Both the position numbers and the translations under genes were made by a program. Below the pieces are notes generated by a model. That model was not told where the DNA came from. It saw only the letters and a list, made by a program, of their open reading frames with translations, and made no database searches. Positions 22,188 to 32,742 of a stretch of 64,000 nucleotides of DNA are shown here, piece after piece (position 1 is the first letter of the stretch; each line of letters starts with the position of its first letter). This DNA is from Francisella orientalis FNO12 (GTDB lineage Bacteria > Pseudomonadota > Gammaproteobacteria > Francisellales > Francisellaceae): positions 558,001-622,000 of the forward strand of contig NZ_CP011921.2 in NCBI RefSeq assembly GCF_001042525.2, written 5' to 3'.

Positions 22188-24287
22188 ATGCGCCTAAAAC
22201 AGCTTAAATCTGCTATACATAAAAAATTAAATCAATCTTATATCTATGACTGCAATAAAGAAACTGACTTTAAGATTTTTGTAAATGGTCCCATAATTAT
22301 TGCTAATGATACCTCTATAATTACACTGTTAGCATTAAAGGAGTATTTAAAGGATGAATCCATCACTGTACTAGGAAGTTTTGATGATAGAATAAAAGGT
22401 CTTGAAAAAGCTGTAATTGATACTGGTATAAATTATATTGACGATATTAGTTTTTGGAATCATCAATATATACTTGTGGTAGATAAGAGCAACATTTCTC
22501 AGGTTGAGCAAAATGATAATAGATTCTTGTTGTTTATATGTGGGCCTGAAATGCCATATTTTTCAGATCGTAAGAACCTCGATAGGCAAGTATTTTTTGA
22601 TATTGCTAAACTTAAGAATTTGAAAAGTCTAAATGAGGAAATGGAAGATCTTTCTGTTAGGGCATGGGAAGGGTACTTAACCTTGCTCAAAGCTCCAGCT
22701 GAAATTTGGTTTAGACAAATGTTAAATGCTAAAAAAAATTTAGTATTAACTGATACTACAGGTGTTGCTTTAGATGGTTATAAGTTTGCAACAGGTGCAG
22801 CATTGATGTCTAAAAAGCTTCAGGAAATCACTAAGCAAGAAGATAATGTTGGAGTTTGTTTGCCTACTAGTGCTGGTGGGTATTTGGTAATATTAGCCTT
22901 GATGATTAGCGCAAAGGCAATAGTTAATCTAAATTATACGGCTTCAGAAGAAGCATTAAAACATGCTATTAATAATGCAGGAATTAAAACAATAATTACT
23001 TCTAGAGCATTTGTCGAGAAGCTAACTCACAAAGGTTTTTTTGTTGAAGAGATTTTCTCGATGTGTAAGATTGTTTATCTAGAAGATATCAAAGCAAAAA
23101 TAACTAAAGCTGAATCAATAAAAACATTTTTACAGATTAAAATCTTACCTACGTCATGGTCGGTCAAGAAATATCTTAAACCAACTAAGCTAGATGACTT
23201 GGCCTGTATAATATTTAGTAGTGGTAGCGAAGGAGTACCTAAAGGTATTGCTATCAAGCATAAAAATCTTCTTGCAAATGTTTATCAAAGTACAAATGTT
23301 ATCGAGTGCCAAGAGAATGATTCTGTGGCTGGAATTTTACCAATATTTCATGCTTTCGGTCTTACTATATCTTTAGTATCTTTATTTCAGGGTGGATACA
23401 TAGCATGTCATCCTGATCCAACAGATGCTAAAGAAGTTGCTAATTTAATTAAGAAGAATAAGACCACAGTGTTGTGTGCAACACCAACATTTTTAAGAAT
23501 TTATACCAAAAATAAAGCAGTTAAAAAAGAAGATTTTGAAACTCTTAGACTTATTATTACAGGTGCTGAAAAACTTTCTAAAGAAGTACGTACGATGTTT
23601 GAAGATAAGTTTGATAAGGTTATTAATGAAGGTTATGGGACAACAGAACTTTCGCCAGTTGCTGCGGTTAATAGACCAACTAAGTCACCAAATAAAATAG
23701 GTACTGTAGGCTTAACAGTTCCTGGAGGTCAGTTCAAAATTATTCACCCAGATTCTCATGAAGAACTACCTATTGGTGTTGAGGGTATGATTATATACCG
23801 TGGAGTTAATAAGATGGACTACTATCTTAATGATCCTGAAAAGACGAATGATGTAATGATAGAAAAGTGTGGTCATAAGTGGTACATAACTGGAGATAAA
23901 GGCAAAATTGATGGCGAAGGTTATTTAACGGTAGTAGATAGATATTCTAGATTTGCAAAAGTCGCCGGTGAAATGGTGAGTTTAGGACTTTTAGAGCAAA
24001 AGGTTTGTGATACTTTGAGAGAAAAGGAGTATGATTCTCATAAAATTGATTTTGAGGTTCTAGCAGTGGCTACATCAGATACCAAAAGAGGTGAGATTAT
24101 TAATCTACTATATACTCTAGAAGATTTGGAGCCAAATGATTTGAAGGAGATTGTAAGACACTCCGGGATAGAGAATCTTTATAAACCAACCAATTATTTT
24201 AAAGTTATTTCTATACCTAAACTAGGCTTTGGGAAGACCGATTTCTCTAAGGCTAAAAAACTTGCAAACGAACTAGTTAGGGCATAA
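22188..24287 (+). CDS. aas: Acyl-[acyl-carrier-protein] synthetase / AMP-binding acyl ligase (Aas-like)
   Basis: A 699-residue ATP-dependent acyl-activating enzyme most like the ligase half of Aas, which loads fatty acids onto ACP for phospholipid acyl exchange. The adenylation core has [19 protein letters not shown] (P-loop-like A3 motif, about 340-358), [27 protein letters not shown] and the hinge/A8 region [22 protein letters not shown] with VAGEMVS. The first 160 residues do not show the HxxxxD acyltransferase motif of E. coli Aas; that domain is absent or highly diverged. It is 5 nt before rsmH on the same strand and probably co-transcribed with the division genes. Confidence 0.82.
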   Translation: MRLKQLKSAIHKKLNQSYIYDCNKETDFKIFVNGPIIIANDTSIITLLALKEYLKDESITVLGSFDDRIKGLEKAVIDTGINYIDDISFWNHQYILVVDKSNISQVEQNDNRFLLFICGPEMPYFSDRKNLDRQVFFDIAKLKNLKSLNEEMEDLSVRAWEGYLTLLKAPAEIWFRQMLNAKKNLVLTDTTGVALDGYKFATGAALMSKKLQEITKQEDNVGVCLPTSAGGYLVILALMISAKAIVNLNYTASEEALKHAINNAGIKTIITSRAFVEKLTHKGFFVEEIFSMCKIVYLEDIKAKITKAESIKTFLQIKILPTSWSVKKYLKPTKLDDLACIIFSSGSEGVPKGIAIKHKNLLANVYQSTNVIECQENDSVAGILPIFHAFGLTISLVSLFQGGYIACHPDPTDAKEVANLIKKNKTTVLCATPTFLRIYTKNKAVKKEDFETLRLIITGAEKLSKEVRTMFEDKFDKVINEGYGTTELSPVAAVNRPTKSPNKIGTVGLTVPGGQFKIIHPDSHEELPIGVEGMIIYRGVNKMDYYLNDPEKTNDVMIEKCGHKWYITGDKGKIDGEGYLTVVDRYSRFAKVAGEMVSLGLLEQKVCDTLREKEYDSHKIDFEVLAVATSDTKRGEIINLLYTLEDLEPNDLKEIVRHSGIENLYKPTNYFKVISIPKLGFGKTDFSKAKKLANELVRA

Positions 24288-24292
24288 TTTGT

Positions 24293-25210
24293 ATGCATTT
24301 TTCAGTTTTACTTCAAGAGTCTATTGCTGATCTAAATATTAATCCAGAAGGTATTTATATAGATGCGACATTTGGCCGAGGAGGTCATTCAAAAGCTATA
24401 TTAAATAAATTAACATCCGGAAGGTTGATAGCTTTTGACAAGGATTTAGATGCGATATATTACGCAACAAATAATTTTCAGAATGATAATTTTGAAATAG
24501 TTCATGCAAGTTTTACTTATATTTATGATTATTGCTTGCAGCATAATCTTTTGGGTAAAGTTGATGGTATCATTATGGATTTGGGTGTTTCTTCTCCTCA
24601 ATTGGATAATGCTAATAGAGGTTTTAGCTTTACTCATGATGGTCCATTAGATATGCGAATGGATATATCGAAAGGTCTAACAGCTAGTCAAGCTCTAGAA
24701 GAGTTATTAGTAGATGAGTTGACTTATATTTTTAAGTTTTATGGTGAAGAGCGTTTTGCAAAAAAAATTGCTCTAAGAATTAAAGACTATATAGATGAAA
24801 ATGGGAGCATAACTACTACCCATCAGTTAGCTGAACTTATTCGAGCGACTATTGGCAAAAGAGAGAAAAAGAATCCTGCAACAAGGTGTTTTCAAGCATT
24901 ACGTATATATGTTAATGATGAGCTTAAAGACTTAGAAATTCTTTTGGAGAATATTCTAGATGTTGTCAAAAAAGGTGGTAGAGTTGCGGCTATTTCTTTT
25001 CACTCATTAGAGGATAGAATTGTTAAACAGAAATTTACCTCTTTAATTAATCCAAAGCAAGAAACTAATAGAATTACAAAAATGCTACCACAAGACAATG
25101 GTCAAGTAAAAATGAAATGGATCACAAAAAAAGTTAAAGCAAATCAAGATGAGCTTAGCCAAAACGTTCGTTCTAGAAGTGCTATTTTAAGGGTTGTTGA
25201 AAAGTTATGA
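24293..25210 (+). CDS. rsmH: 16S rRNA (cytosine(1402)-N4)-methyltransferase
   Basis: SAM-dependent methyltransferase (former MraW), 305 residues, that N4-methylates C1402 in the ribosomal P site. Motifs: [31 protein letters not shown] (SAM loop), [67 protein letters not shown], and the end motif [14 protein letters not shown]. It heads the rsmH-ftsL-ftsI cluster and overlaps ftsL by 4 nt (ATGA), which indicates translational coupling. mraZ, usually in front, is missing here and is replaced by the acyl ligase gene. Confidence 0.97.
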   Translation: MHFSVLLQESIADLNINPEGIYIDATFGRGGHSKAILNKLTSGRLIAFDKDLDAIYYATNNFQNDNFEIVHASFTYIYDYCLQHNLLGKVDGIIMDLGVSSPQLDNANRGFSFTHDGPLDMRMDISKGLTASQALEELLVDELTYIFKFYGEERFAKKIALRIKDYIDENGSITTTHQLAELIRATIGKREKKNPATRCFQALRIYVNDELKDLEILLENILDVVKKGGRVAAISFHSLEDRIVKQKFTSLINPKQETNRITKMLPQDNGQVKMKWITKKVKANQDELSQNVRSRSAILRVVEKL

Positions 25211-25557
25211 TGTTAACAAACCGTCAAATACGGATAAGATTATTTGAGTCATTAAAAAATAGTTTCCTAAAAAAGACTGTGGGCATTGTCTTTGTACTTT
25301 TATTTGTGCTGCTGCTTACAGCTTTTGCTCTAATCGTAACTCGTTTTGAATTTAAGCTTTTATTGAATGAGCGTAAGGACTTGATCGTTGAACAAACTCA
25401 GTTAGATGAGCAGTGGAGTCAGATTGTTTTGGAGTATAGCTCATTGGCAACACCTACAGCTGTAGAAAAATTCGCTGAAAAAGAAAAAATGTCGTTACCT
25501 ACACAAAAAAGTATAGGTACTTTGAGTGATCAAAAGGAGAACTCTACAGATGAGTAG
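25207..25557 (+). CDS. ftsL: Cell division protein FtsL
   Basis: Small bitopic inner-membrane protein (116 residues) of the FtsQLB divisome subcomplex. A basic cytoplasmic N-terminus (about 1-22) is followed by one membrane helix (about 23-45, [20 protein letters not shown]) and a periplasmic leucine/glutamine-rich coiled coil ([22 protein letters not shown]) ending in the family-typical 'AEKEKMSLP' element. Sequence conservation in FtsL is low, so position between rsmH and ftsI is strong support. It overlaps ftsI by 8 nt. Confidence 0.93.
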   Translation: MMLTNRQIRIRLFESLKNSFLKKTVGIVFVLLFVLLLTAFALIVTRFEFKLLLNERKDLIVEQTQLDEQWSQIVLEYSSLATPTAVEKFAEKEKMSLPTQKSIGTLSDQKENSTDE

Positions 25558-27241
25558 CTATAGACCAAAGTTGAGACATTTAGTTGTTATATTACTACTC
25601 TTATCAAGTTTTATAGTTTTATTTGCTAAGTTGATTTATATGGAAACAGTTCAGTATCCTAAACTTAAGCAAGAAGGTGATAATCGTAGTGACAGAAGTA
25701 TAGATATAAAGTCTTATAGAGGTATAATCCTTGATAGAAATGGTAATCCTTTGGCTATAAGTACTCCAGTAGATACTATTTGGGTAGATCCATATTATGT
25801 TAGTGCAGATAGTCCTGAGCTTAAAGAAGTCATGAGTATTCTAAACCTATCTAAAGAAAAAAGAGAAAAGATAGAAAGACAAGTTAAGGTTAGAGAGAGT
25901 AGGAGTGGCTTTGTTTATATCGAAAGAAAAGTTCAGCCGTACTTATCTCAAAAAGTTAAAGATCTTGATATTGCGGGCATTCATGTTATTCGAGAGTTTA
26001 AGAGATATTACCCAATGGCAGAAGTTGCTTCTCATATTGTTGGTTTTACTAATGTAGATGGCGAAGGTCAGGAAGGTTTGGAACTTGAATTTAATCAATT
26101 CCTTACAGGTCAAGATGGTTACTTTGAGTATAAAAAAGATTTACATGGTGGTGTTGCTAAGGTTGAAGATAATTTTATATTACCTAAAAATGGACATAAC
26201 CTTCAGATAAGTATAGATTCTAGATTGCAGTATGTTGCATATAAGTATTTAAAAAAAGGAGTTATTAAAACGAACTCTGAAGCTGGATCAGTCATTATTG
26301 AAAATATTCATACAGGTGAAATATTGGCTATGGCTAATTATCCGTCGTATAATCCTAACAGTATGGCAGATGCTTATCCGGATAGGCGTAGAAATAGAGC
26401 TATCACAGATGTGTATGAGTTGGGTTCTGTAATGAAAGTGTTTGCAGCAGTTACTGCGCTTATTTATGGTGATAATGTAACTCCAGAAGAACCTGTAATT
26501 AATTCGCATCCGGGTTTTTATCGTATTGGTAAAAATACTGTCAGAGATGAGAGGGATTATGGTGAAGAAGATTTACGATATATTCTTATGAAATCTAGTA
26601 ACGTAGGTATATCTAAAATGATATTAGGTTTGACTGATCCTATAATACTTGAGCCATCACTAAGAAACTTTGGTTTTGGAGATAAAACAGGTATACAGCT
26701 ACCAGGTGAGCGTGATGGATTTGTTCCGGTTAAAGATAAGTGGGGAGATTTCCAATTAGCTACCCTATCTTTTGGATATGGTATGAATGCTACAGATCTT
26801 CAGTTAGTTGCTGGAGTATCAGCTATTGCTAATGATGGCAAGTACATTAAACCTACAATTCTTAAAAGAAAACCTGGAGAGGAGATTGACTCAAGAGTGG
26901 TGGCATCTAAGAAAGTTTCTGAGGAGATAATTAGCATGACGCAGTCTGTTGTTGAAGATTCTGGTGGAACAGGAACTAATGCAAGAATACCTTTGTATCA
27001 TGTTGCAGGTAAAACAGGTACAGCAAGGATGCTTGCTGGAGGAACATATGGTGCAAAATATCTAGCAAGCTTTGTTGGTGTTGTGCCAGCTAGTGATCCG
27101 CAGTTGGCGATAGTTGTTACAATCAAAGATCCTAAAGGTGATAAGTATGGAGGCGGTTCTGTTGCAGCTCCAGTTTTTGCAGATGTGGCGCTTAATAGTT
27201 TACAAATATTAGGTATCAAACCAGATAAGATTGATAACTAA
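25550..27241 (+). CDS. ftsI: Peptidoglycan D,D-transpeptidase FtsI (PBP3)
   Basis: Septal class-B penicillin-binding protein, 563 residues. It has a short cytoplasmic part, one membrane helix (about 12-32, LVVILLLLSSFIVLFAKLIY), the PBP dimerisation domain beginning YRGIILDRNGNPLAIST, and the transpeptidase domain with all three motifs: SxxK in LGSVMKVFA (about residue 290), SSN in MKSSNVGIS (about 347) and KTG in VAGKTGTARM (about 485). ATG 25550 follows AAGGAGA by 9 nt and overlaps the ftsL stop. murE, the usual next gene, is not present; rpsO follows instead, so the division cluster is split. Confidence 0.97.
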   Translation: MSSYRPKLRHLVVILLLLSSFIVLFAKLIYMETVQYPKLKQEGDNRSDRSIDIKSYRGIILDRNGNPLAISTPVDTIWVDPYYVSADSPELKEVMSILNLSKEKREKIERQVKVRESRSGFVYIERKVQPYLSQKVKDLDIAGIHVIREFKRYYPMAEVASHIVGFTNVDGEGQEGLELEFNQFLTGQDGYFEYKKDLHGGVAKVEDNFILPKNGHNLQISIDSRLQYVAYKYLKKGVIKTNSEAGSVIIENIHTGEILAMANYPSYNPNSMADAYPDRRRNRAITDVYELGSVMKVFAAVTALIYGDNVTPEEPVINSHPGFYRIGKNTVRDERDYGEEDLRYILMKSSNVGISKMILGLTDPIILEPSLRNFGFGDKTGIQLPGERDGFVPVKDKWGDFQLATLSFGYGMNATDLQLVAGVSAIANDGKYIKPTILKRKPGEEIDSRVVASKKVSEEIISMTQSVVEDSGGTGTNARIPLYHVAGKTGTARMLAGGTYGAKYLASFVGVVPASDPQLAIVVTIKDPKGDKYGGGSVAAPVFADVALNSLQILGIKPDKIDN

Positions 27242-27245
27242 ACTT

Positions 27246-27274
27246 TTGTTTTTTTCGGTTTAATAGTATATAAT
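27246..27274 (+). promoter_or_regulatory. Sigma-70 promoter of rpsO-pnp
   Basis: TTGTTT (27246-27251), 17-nt spacer, perfect TATAAT (27269-27274), 74 nt upstream of the rpsO start. The TATAAT and spacing are good, the -35 is weak. It separates the ribosomal/RNase operon from ftsI. Confidence 0.6.
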
Positions 27275-27347
27275 CTCCAACTGGTAAACTGTTCCTTTGT
27301 GCGGTTTATTGTGTACATCAATTAATAGAAAACAAATGGAGAATGTT

Positions 27348-27614
27348 ATGTTAACAACTCAAGATAAACAAAATATTATTAAAGAAAATCAACAGTCTGA
27401 AGGTGATACTGGTTCACCTGAAGTACAAGTTGCTCTTTTAACTGCTAGAATTAATGATCTACAAGGTCATTTTGCAACTCATAAAAAAGACAATCATTCA
27501 AGAAGAGGTCTTTTAAAACTAGTAAGTCAACGTCGTAAATTATTGGATTATTTGCATGGTAAAGATGTAGAAAGATACCGTGCACTAATCAAGAAACTAA
27601 ATATACGTAGATAA
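27348..27614 (+). CDS. rpsO: 30S ribosomal protein S15
   Basis: S15 (88 residues) binds the central domain of 16S rRNA and nucleates platform assembly. The sequence shows the family blocks [35 protein letters not shown] and [14 protein letters not shown] 27348 is chosen because GGAG lies 8 nt upstream and the protein then has the standard length; the longer open frame from 27297 is leader sequence. The 70-nt leader may carry the S15 autoregulatory fold seen in other bacteria, but I could not identify one by eye. pnp follows 58 nt later, the usual order. Confidence 0.97.
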   Translation: MLTTQDKQNIIKENQQSEGDTGSPEVQVALLTARINDLQGHFATHKKDNHSRRGLLKLVSQRRKLLDYLHGKDVERYRALIKKLNIRR

Positions 27615-27672
27615 TAATTTCATCTTAATCGTTCTTACATCATTGAATCAAATAATTATATAAGGTTAAACT

Positions 27673-29751
27673 GTGAAGATATTTAGAGAAGTCTTTGAAC
27701 TAGGTAACAAAGAAATAGTTCTAGAAACTGGTGGTATGGCTCGTCAAGCAGATGGGTCTGTGACTGTAAGTTGTGGTAATAATGTTGTGTTAGTAACTAC
27801 AGTAGTTAAAAAATCAGTAGCTGCTGGCGCTGATTTCTTTCCATTGTCAGTACACTATTTAGAAAAAACATATGCTGCTGGTAAGATACCGGGAGGTTTC
27901 TTAAGAAGAGAAGGAAGACCATCTGAAGAGCAAACTCTTATTTCTAGATTAATAGATAGATCTATAAGACCATCGTTCCCTGACGGTTTTTTTAATGAGA
28001 TTCAAATTATAGCTACAGTCTTGTCTTATGACGGATCGTTTTCTCCGGATATGTTAGCTTTAATAGGAGCATCTACTTCTTTGGCAATATCAGGGGCTCC
28101 TTATGATGATATTATTGCAGGTGTAAGAGTCGGTTATATCAATGGTAAGTATATTCTTAATCCTAATAAAGAAGAGCTAAAAGAGTCTGATTTAGACTTG
28201 GTTGTTTCTGGTACGGATGATGCAATATTAATGGTTGAATCAGAGGCTAATAGCTTGCCGGAATCTGTAATACTTGGTGGTATCTTATATGCGCATAAGC
28301 ATCTTAAGACTATTATCAACTCTATTGGTAAACTTGCTAAAGTAGCATCTAAGCGTCGTATAGAATATACAATTTATCAAATTAATAAGTTATTAAAATC
28401 TCAAATTAAATCACATTTTTTTGGTGAGATTAAAAATGCTTATACAATACCATCTAAGCAAGAAAGAAACATTAAGCTTAATGAACTAAGAAAAAATGTT
28501 TTAGAGCATATATTCTCAAGTGATGTTGATGGAGAGTACTCTGAGAAAGAAGTTTTAGAGGCTTTTCATGATATAGAAAAAGATCTTGTTAGATCAAATA
28601 TCTTAGAAGGTAAACCAAGAATTGATGGTAGATGCACAGAAACTATCAGACCAATAAATGTTAAAATAGGTGTATTGCCTGGTGTGCATGGTTCAGCATT
28701 GTTTACAAGAGGCGAGACGCAAGCTTTAGTGATTACAACTCTTGGTAGCGATAGAGATGCTCAACTTGTTGAGTCACTAGATGGTATTGAAAAATCTCGC
28801 TATATGCTTCACTATAATTTTCCTCCTTATTCTGTAGGTGAGTGTGGTATGGTAGGCATGGCTCCAAAGCGTCGTGAAATCGGCCATGCAAACTTAGCTA
28901 AACGTGCTACTCAAGCAGTTTTCCCTAATGAAGAAGCATACCCATATGTTGTAAGAATAGTCTCTGAGATATTAGAGTCAAATGGTTCTAGTTCTATGGC
29001 AACTGTCTGTGGCTCATCTTTATCTATGATGGATGCTGGTGTGCCAATAGCTGAGCCTGTAGCAGGTATTGCTATGGGTCTTATCAAAGATGGTACAAAA
29101 TATGCAGTTTTATCAGACATATTAGGTGATGAGGATCACTTAGGGGATATGGATTTTAAAGTTGCTGGTACTAGATATGGTGTTACAGCTCTTCAAATGG
29201 ATATTAAAATTAAAGGTATCTCTAGAGAAATTCTTGAGCAAGCTCTTGAGCAGGCTAGGACTGGGAGACTACATATACTGGGTATTATGAATGAAGTTAT
29301 TAGAGAGCATAAAGAATCTGTTTCTGATGTTGCTCCTCAAATTCACGTTATGAATATAAATCCGGCTAAGATAAAAGATGTTGTTGGTCGTGGTGGCTCG
29401 GTAGTAAAAGGTATTGTAGAAAAAACTGGTGCTCAGATTGATACTAGTGACTCTGGTGAAGTTAAAATTTTTGCTAAAGATAAAAGATTATTAGATCTAG
29501 CTAAATCTATGGTTGAAGAGATTGTTGCAGAAGTTGAAGAAGGACAAATTTACAAAGGTAAAATTGTTAAGCTTTTAGATTCTGGAGCATTTGTTAATCT
29601 TCTTGGTAGTCAAGATGGATATTTACCATTCTCTGAAATTGAGCAGGCTGGGATGAAAACTAATTCATTAGTAGAAGGCCAAGGTTTAGAGGTTCTAGTC
29701 CAAAATATTGATAGAGGTGGTAGAGTTAAACTTTCTCTTGTGGCGAGGTAA
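27673..29751 (+). CDS. pnp: Polyribonucleotide nucleotidyltransferase (PNPase)
   Basis: 3'-5' phosphorolytic exoribonuclease, 692 residues. Domains: first RNase PH fold ([34 protein letters not shown]), helical linker, second RNase PH fold ([36 protein letters not shown], and the catalytic aspartates in [15 protein letters not shown]), KH domain ([20 protein letters not shown]) and C-terminal S1 domain ([22 protein letters not shown]). It begins with GTG at 27673, preceded by TAAGG at a proper distance. It follows rpsO as in most gamma-proteobacteria and is followed 5 nt later by erpA, with which it is probably co-transcribed. Confidence 0.97.
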   Translation: MKIFREVFELGNKEIVLETGGMARQADGSVTVSCGNNVVLVTTVVKKSVAAGADFFPLSVHYLEKTYAAGKIPGGFLRREGRPSEEQTLISRLIDRSIRPSFPDGFFNEIQIIATVLSYDGSFSPDMLALIGASTSLAISGAPYDDIIAGVRVGYINGKYILNPNKEELKESDLDLVVSGTDDAILMVESEANSLPESVILGGILYAHKHLKTIINSIGKLAKVASKRRIEYTIYQINKLLKSQIKSHFFGEIKNAYTIPSKQERNIKLNELRKNVLEHIFSSDVDGEYSEKEVLEAFHDIEKDLVRSNILEGKPRIDGRCTETIRPINVKIGVLPGVHGSALFTRGETQALVITTLGSDRDAQLVESLDGIEKSRYMLHYNFPPYSVGECGMVGMAPKRREIGHANLAKRATQAVFPNEEAYPYVVRIVSEILESNGSSSMATVCGSSLSMMDAGVPIAEPVAGIAMGLIKDGTKYAVLSDILGDEDHLGDMDFKVAGTRYGVTALQMDIKIKGISREILEQALEQARTGRLHILGIMNEVIREHKESVSDVAPQIHVMNINPAKIKDVVGRGGSVVKGIVEKTGAQIDTSDSGEVKIFAKDKRLLDLAKSMVEEIVAEVEEGQIYKGKIVKLLDSGAFVNLLGSQDGYLPFSEIEQAGMKTNSLVEGQGLEVLVQNIDRGGRVKLSLVAR

Positions 29752-29756
29752 TTATT

Positions 29757-30107
29757 ATGAGTGAAGTAGTTCAAAGTGTTGATCCAATCAACTTTACAGA
29801 ATCAGCTTCTTTAAAGGTCAAAGAGCTAATTGAAGAAGAAGGTGATAATTCTCTGAGTCTTAGAGTTTATATAACAGGTGGCGGATGCTCTGGATTTCAG
29901 TATGCTTTTGCATTTGATAATGAGATAAAAGAAGATGATATGGTTATTACAAAAAATGGTGTTCGTCTTTTAGTAGATTCTATGAGCTTTCAATATTTAG
30001 TTGGAGCTGATGTTGACTACAAGGATGATGTTGAAGGTGCCTATTTTGTAATAAGAAATCCAAATGCCAAAACTACTTGTGGTTGTGGTTCATCTTTTTC
30101 TGTATAA
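29757..30107 (+). CDS. erpA: Iron-sulfur cluster insertion protein ErpA/IscA-type
   Basis: A-type Fe-S carrier, 116 residues, which passes clusters to target proteins. The three cluster cysteines are present: [14 protein letters not shown] (about residue 44) and [10 protein letters not shown] at the C-terminus. The spacing and the C-terminal CGCGSSF match ErpA better than IscA. It lies in the pnp-kdsA-udk-rpoZ run rather than in an isc or suf operon, which also favours ErpA. Confidence 0.92.
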   Translation: MSEVVQSVDPINFTESASLKVKELIEEEGDNSLSLRVYITGGGCSGFQYAFAFDNEIKEDDMVITKNGVRLLVDSMSFQYLVGADVDYKDDVEGAYFVIRNPNAKTTCGCGSSFSV

Positions 30108-30148
30108 TATTTAATCGTAATTAACTTATTTAAAGTAGAAGTATTTTT

Positions 30149-30976
30149 ATGAAAATTGCTAATTTTGAAGTAGGAAATGGTAAACCATTTTTCTTAATGT
30201 CTGGACCATGTGTAATAGAGTCAGAGCAAATGGCTATGGATACTACTGGATATTTGGCAGAAGTTACAAAAGATTTAGGTATCAATTTTGTTTATAAATC
30301 GTCTTTTGATAAAGCAAATCGTTCTTCTATTAATAGCTTTAGAGGTCTTGGTGTTGATAAAGGACTAGAGATTTTAGCTAAAGTTAAAAAGACATACAAT
30401 GTCCCGGTTGTTACAGATGTGCATGAAGATACTCCGTTTGCTGAGGTTGCAGAAGTTGTTGATGTGATGCAGACTCCTGCTTTTTTATGCCGTCAGACAA
30501 ACTTTATATTAGATGTATGTAAACAAGGTAAACCTGTAAATATTAAAAAAGGTCAATTCTTAGCACCTTGGGATATGCAACATGTGGTTGCTAAGGCAAA
30601 ATCTACTGGTAATGAGCAAATCATGGTTTGTGAGAGAGGCGTGAGCTTTGGTTATAATAATCTGGTTTCAGATATGCGCTCTCTTGAAATAATGAAATCT
30701 ACAGGTTGTCCGGTAGTGTTTGATGCTACTCATTCAGTACAGTTACCAGGTGGTCAGGGTAGCTCATCTGGTGGTCAAAGAGAATTTGTACCAGTTCTAT
30801 CAAAGGCAGCTATGGCAGTAGGTATTGATGGTCTTTTTATGGAGACTCATCCAAAGCCAGCCGAAGCATTAAGTGATGGACCTAACTCATTTCCTATGTA
30901 TAAAATAAAAGAGTTTTTAAGTTTACTAAAAGAACTAGATCATTTAGTCAAGAGTCAACCAAAAATAGAGTTATAA
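30149..30976 (+). CDS. kdsA: 3-deoxy-8-phosphooctulonate synthase (Kdo-8-P synthase)
   Basis: Condenses phosphoenolpyruvate with arabinose 5-phosphate to Kdo 8-phosphate, precursor of the lipopolysaccharide inner core. 275 residues with [100 protein letters not shown] and [18 protein letters not shown]. An Asn in KGQF-LAPWD environment and no metal-type Cys at the N-terminus suggests the metal-independent class; this is inference. GTAGAAG precedes the ATG. Confidence 0.97.
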   Translation: MKIANFEVGNGKPFFLMSGPCVIESEQMAMDTTGYLAEVTKDLGINFVYKSSFDKANRSSINSFRGLGVDKGLEILAKVKKTYNVPVVTDVHEDTPFAEVAEVVDVMQTPAFLCRQTNFILDVCKQGKPVNIKKGQFLAPWDMQHVVAKAKSTGNEQIMVCERGVSFGYNNLVSDMRSLEIMKSTGCPVVFDATHSVQLPGGQGSSSGGQREFVPVLSKAAMAVGIDGLFMETHPKPAEALSDGPNSFPMYKIKEFLSLLKELDHLVKSQPKIEL

Positions 30977-30987
30977 GGTATAAAGTA

Positions 30988-31653
30988 ATGGCTGGTAAAG
31001 GCGATGTTTTTATAATTGGTATTGTTGGTGGATCTGGCTCTGGTAAAACTTTATTTTCAAATGAGATTATCAAAAAATTAAAATCAAAACATTTAAATAA
31101 AATTGCTGTAATTTCTGAAGATAGATATTATAAAAACTGGGGAGAAATGGTTGGTTTTGAAGAGGCTAATAAGATCAATTATGATCATCCAGATGCTTTT
31201 GATCATAAACTATTAAGAAAAGACTTAGCAGATTTGATTGAGGGTAATGATATTTATGTGCCTCATTATGATTATACTACTCATTCCAGAATTAAAGAGA
31301 AATCCGAAAAAATTACTGGTGGAGTAAGTGTAATTATCCTTGAAGGAATCATGTTGTTTAATGATCGTAAGTTATTAAAGATGATGGACTTTAAGGTATA
31401 TATGGACACGCCATCAGACTTGTGTTTCATCAGAAGACTTATGCGTGACCAGAATGAAAGAGGTCGTAGTGTCGAAAGTGTTATAAATCAGTACCTAGAA
31501 ACAGTAAGACCAATGCATATAAAGTTTATTGAGCCATCAAAGAGAAAAGCTGACATTATAGTTCCTGACGGAGCTCAAAATAAAACTGTGATTGATATAA
31601 TATATAACAAAGTAAAACAATTATTGAAAAAAAATGGAGTAAAAAATGGCTAG
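30988..31653 (+). CDS. udk: Uridine kinase
   Basis: Pyrimidine-salvage enzyme phosphorylating uridine and cytidine. 221 residues with Walker [19 protein letters not shown] (about 10-27), [28 protein letters not shown], the substrate-site [12 protein letters not shown] and [14 protein letters not shown] (Walker B-like), then [16 protein letters not shown]. All core motifs are intact. It follows kdsA by 11 nt and overlaps rpoZ by 8 nt, so it sits inside the operon. Confidence 0.95.
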   Translation: MAGKGDVFIIGIVGGSGSGKTLFSNEIIKKLKSKHLNKIAVISEDRYYKNWGEMVGFEEANKINYDHPDAFDHKLLRKDLADLIEGNDIYVPHYDYTTHSRIKEKSEKITGGVSVIILEGIMLFNDRKLLKMMDFKVYMDTPSDLCFIRRLMRDQNERGRSVESVINQYLETVRPMHIKFIEPSKRKADIIVPDGAQNKTVIDIIYNKVKQLLKKNGVKNG

Positions 31654-31864
31654 AGTAACAGTTGAAGATTGCCTTGATAAGGTAGAAACAAGATTTGATT
31701 TAGTAGTTTTAGCTTCTATGAGAGCAAATAGTATACTTAAGAAAGGCTATGCAGAGTCTGTAGATAATGAAAAAAGAGAAAAAGCTACAGTAGTAGCTCT
31801 AAGAGAAATAGCAGAATCTGAAATTACACCAGATCAAATTTTGAGAAATGAAATAGAAGGTTAA
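31646..31864 (+). CDS. rpoZ: RNA polymerase omega subunit
   Basis: Small RNA polymerase subunit (72 residues) that helps fold and dock beta'. It shows the omega signature [26 protein letters not shown] and the region [15 protein letters not shown]. It is shorter than the E. coli protein (91 residues), ending soon after the second helix pair. The start ATG overlaps the end of udk. The usual downstream partner spoT is not here; tRNA-Val follows instead. Confidence 0.93.
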   Translation: MARVTVEDCLDKVETRFDLVVLASMRANSILKKGYAESVDNEKREKATVVALREIAESEITPDQILRNEIEG

Positions 31865-31883
31865 TAAAAATTTCAAAAAATGT

Positions 31884-31911
31884 TTGACTTATTTTTATAA
31901 GGCTGTATGAT
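31884..31911 (+). promoter_or_regulatory. Promoter of tRNA-Val
   Basis: TTGACT (31884-31889), 16-nt spacer, TATGAT (31906-31911), 11 nt before the mature tRNA 5' end. A near-consensus sigma-70 promoter that gives the tRNA its own transcription start downstream of rpoZ. Confidence 0.75.
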
Positions 31912-31922
31912 TCTCTTTTATC

Positions 31923-31998
31923 GGGTGCTTAGCTCAGCTGGGAGAGCATCGCCCTTACAAGGCGAGGGCCGGGGGTTCGAACCCCTCAGCACCCACCA
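31923..31998 (+). tRNA. tRNA-Val (UAC)
   Basis: Complete 76-nt cloverleaf. The acceptor stem GGGTGCT pairs with AGCACCC (31988-31994), with discriminator A and encoded CCA. The D arm is GCTC/GAGC. The anticodon stem TCGCC/GGCGA closes the loop CTTACAA, giving anticodon TAC (valine, GUA/GUG codons). The T arm has TTCGAAC in a 5-bp stem. Flanked by its own promoter and a factor-independent terminator. Confidence 0.97.
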
Positions 31999-32006
31999 CG
32001 ATTTTA

Positions 32007-32030
32007 AAAGCGACTTTAGTCGCTTTTTTT
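32007..32030 (+). terminator. Rho-independent terminator after tRNA-Val
   Basis: A perfect stem AAAAGCGAC/GTCGCTTTT around the loop TTTA, followed by a run of T. It starts 9 nt after the tRNA 3' end and is the clearest factor-independent terminator in the window. Confidence 0.92.
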
Positions 32031-32112
32031 ATATCTAATAACATAATTTATCTTTAAGAATATTTTGCTTTTATATGTTAAAATCTCTCTAAAAGCTTTG
32101 TTAGGAGATTTT

Positions 32113-32676
32113 ATGAAAAAAGTATTATTAAGTTCGTTATTTTTATCGTTAGGCGTTTGTTCATTGTCTTATGCTGATAATACAGACACTTCAGTATGTC
32201 CAGCTGACTTGAAATATCAAACTATTAATATGAGAGATATGGCTTTTGAATATTCACAATATAAAGACCATATCTGTGCAGTTTTGAGTATAGATATTAG
32301 CAAGAATAGTGATTGGCAAAAAGATGGTAGTGGATGGTTTGCAGCTGGATTTGGTGCAGAAACCATGAAGGGTTCGAATATGTTTATATTTGTACCAGAA
32401 AAACTGCAAGAAGGTATTAAATATGATGTCTATGCAAATATTGGTGGAGCATATGGTCCAACGAAGCCTTTGGATACAAAGCCGACTACTGGACAAATAA
32501 AGCTTTTATTATCATCTTTAGGTAAGGTTGAATTTGCTATTTATCCTCAGAGAATATCAGGATTATCAAATAGTGGCAAAATTGATATGATTTTTTCTCA
32601 CTCAAAAGCTAGAGTGTATAAATTTGCTCCAGGACATATTGCTGCATATGATGATAAAGCAATGAATCTGAAATAA
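32113..32676 (+). CDS. Secreted protein with a DOMON-like signature
   Basis: A 187-residue protein with a signal peptide (MKKVLLSSLFLSLGVCSLSYA, cleavage near residue 21). The mature part has 'GSGWFAAGFGAETMKGSNMF' followed by IFVPEK, which resembles the core of DOMON domains (a Trp, an Ala/Gly-x-Gly-Phe-Gly, a Met-x-Gly and an Asp/Asn before a hydrophobic strand), a beta-sandwich known to bind haem or sugars. The assignment is my pattern recognition, not proven. Two cysteines (near residues 29 and 55) could form a disulfide. ATG 32113 is chosen since AGGAG sits just upstream and a signal peptide follows; the longer frame from 32065 is leader. Confidence 0.6.
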   Translation: MKKVLLSSLFLSLGVCSLSYADNTDTSVCPADLKYQTINMRDMAFEYSQYKDHICAVLSIDISKNSDWQKDGSGWFAAGFGAETMKGSNMFIFVPEKLQEGIKYDVYANIGGAYGPTKPLDTKPTTGQIKLLLSSLGKVEFAIYPQRISGLSNSGKIDMIFSHSKARVYKFAPGHIAAYDDKAMNLK

Positions 32677-32742
32677 ATCCTTTGTTGTATTTACAATTTT
32701 AATTAAATACAATTGTCATAATATATTTTGTTAGAATTTTTT

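Noticed and set aside
30090-30110. TATAAT-like box at the end of erpA as a kdsA promoter
   Set aside because: It is made by the stop codon context of erpA and has no -35; the gap to kdsA is only 41 nt.
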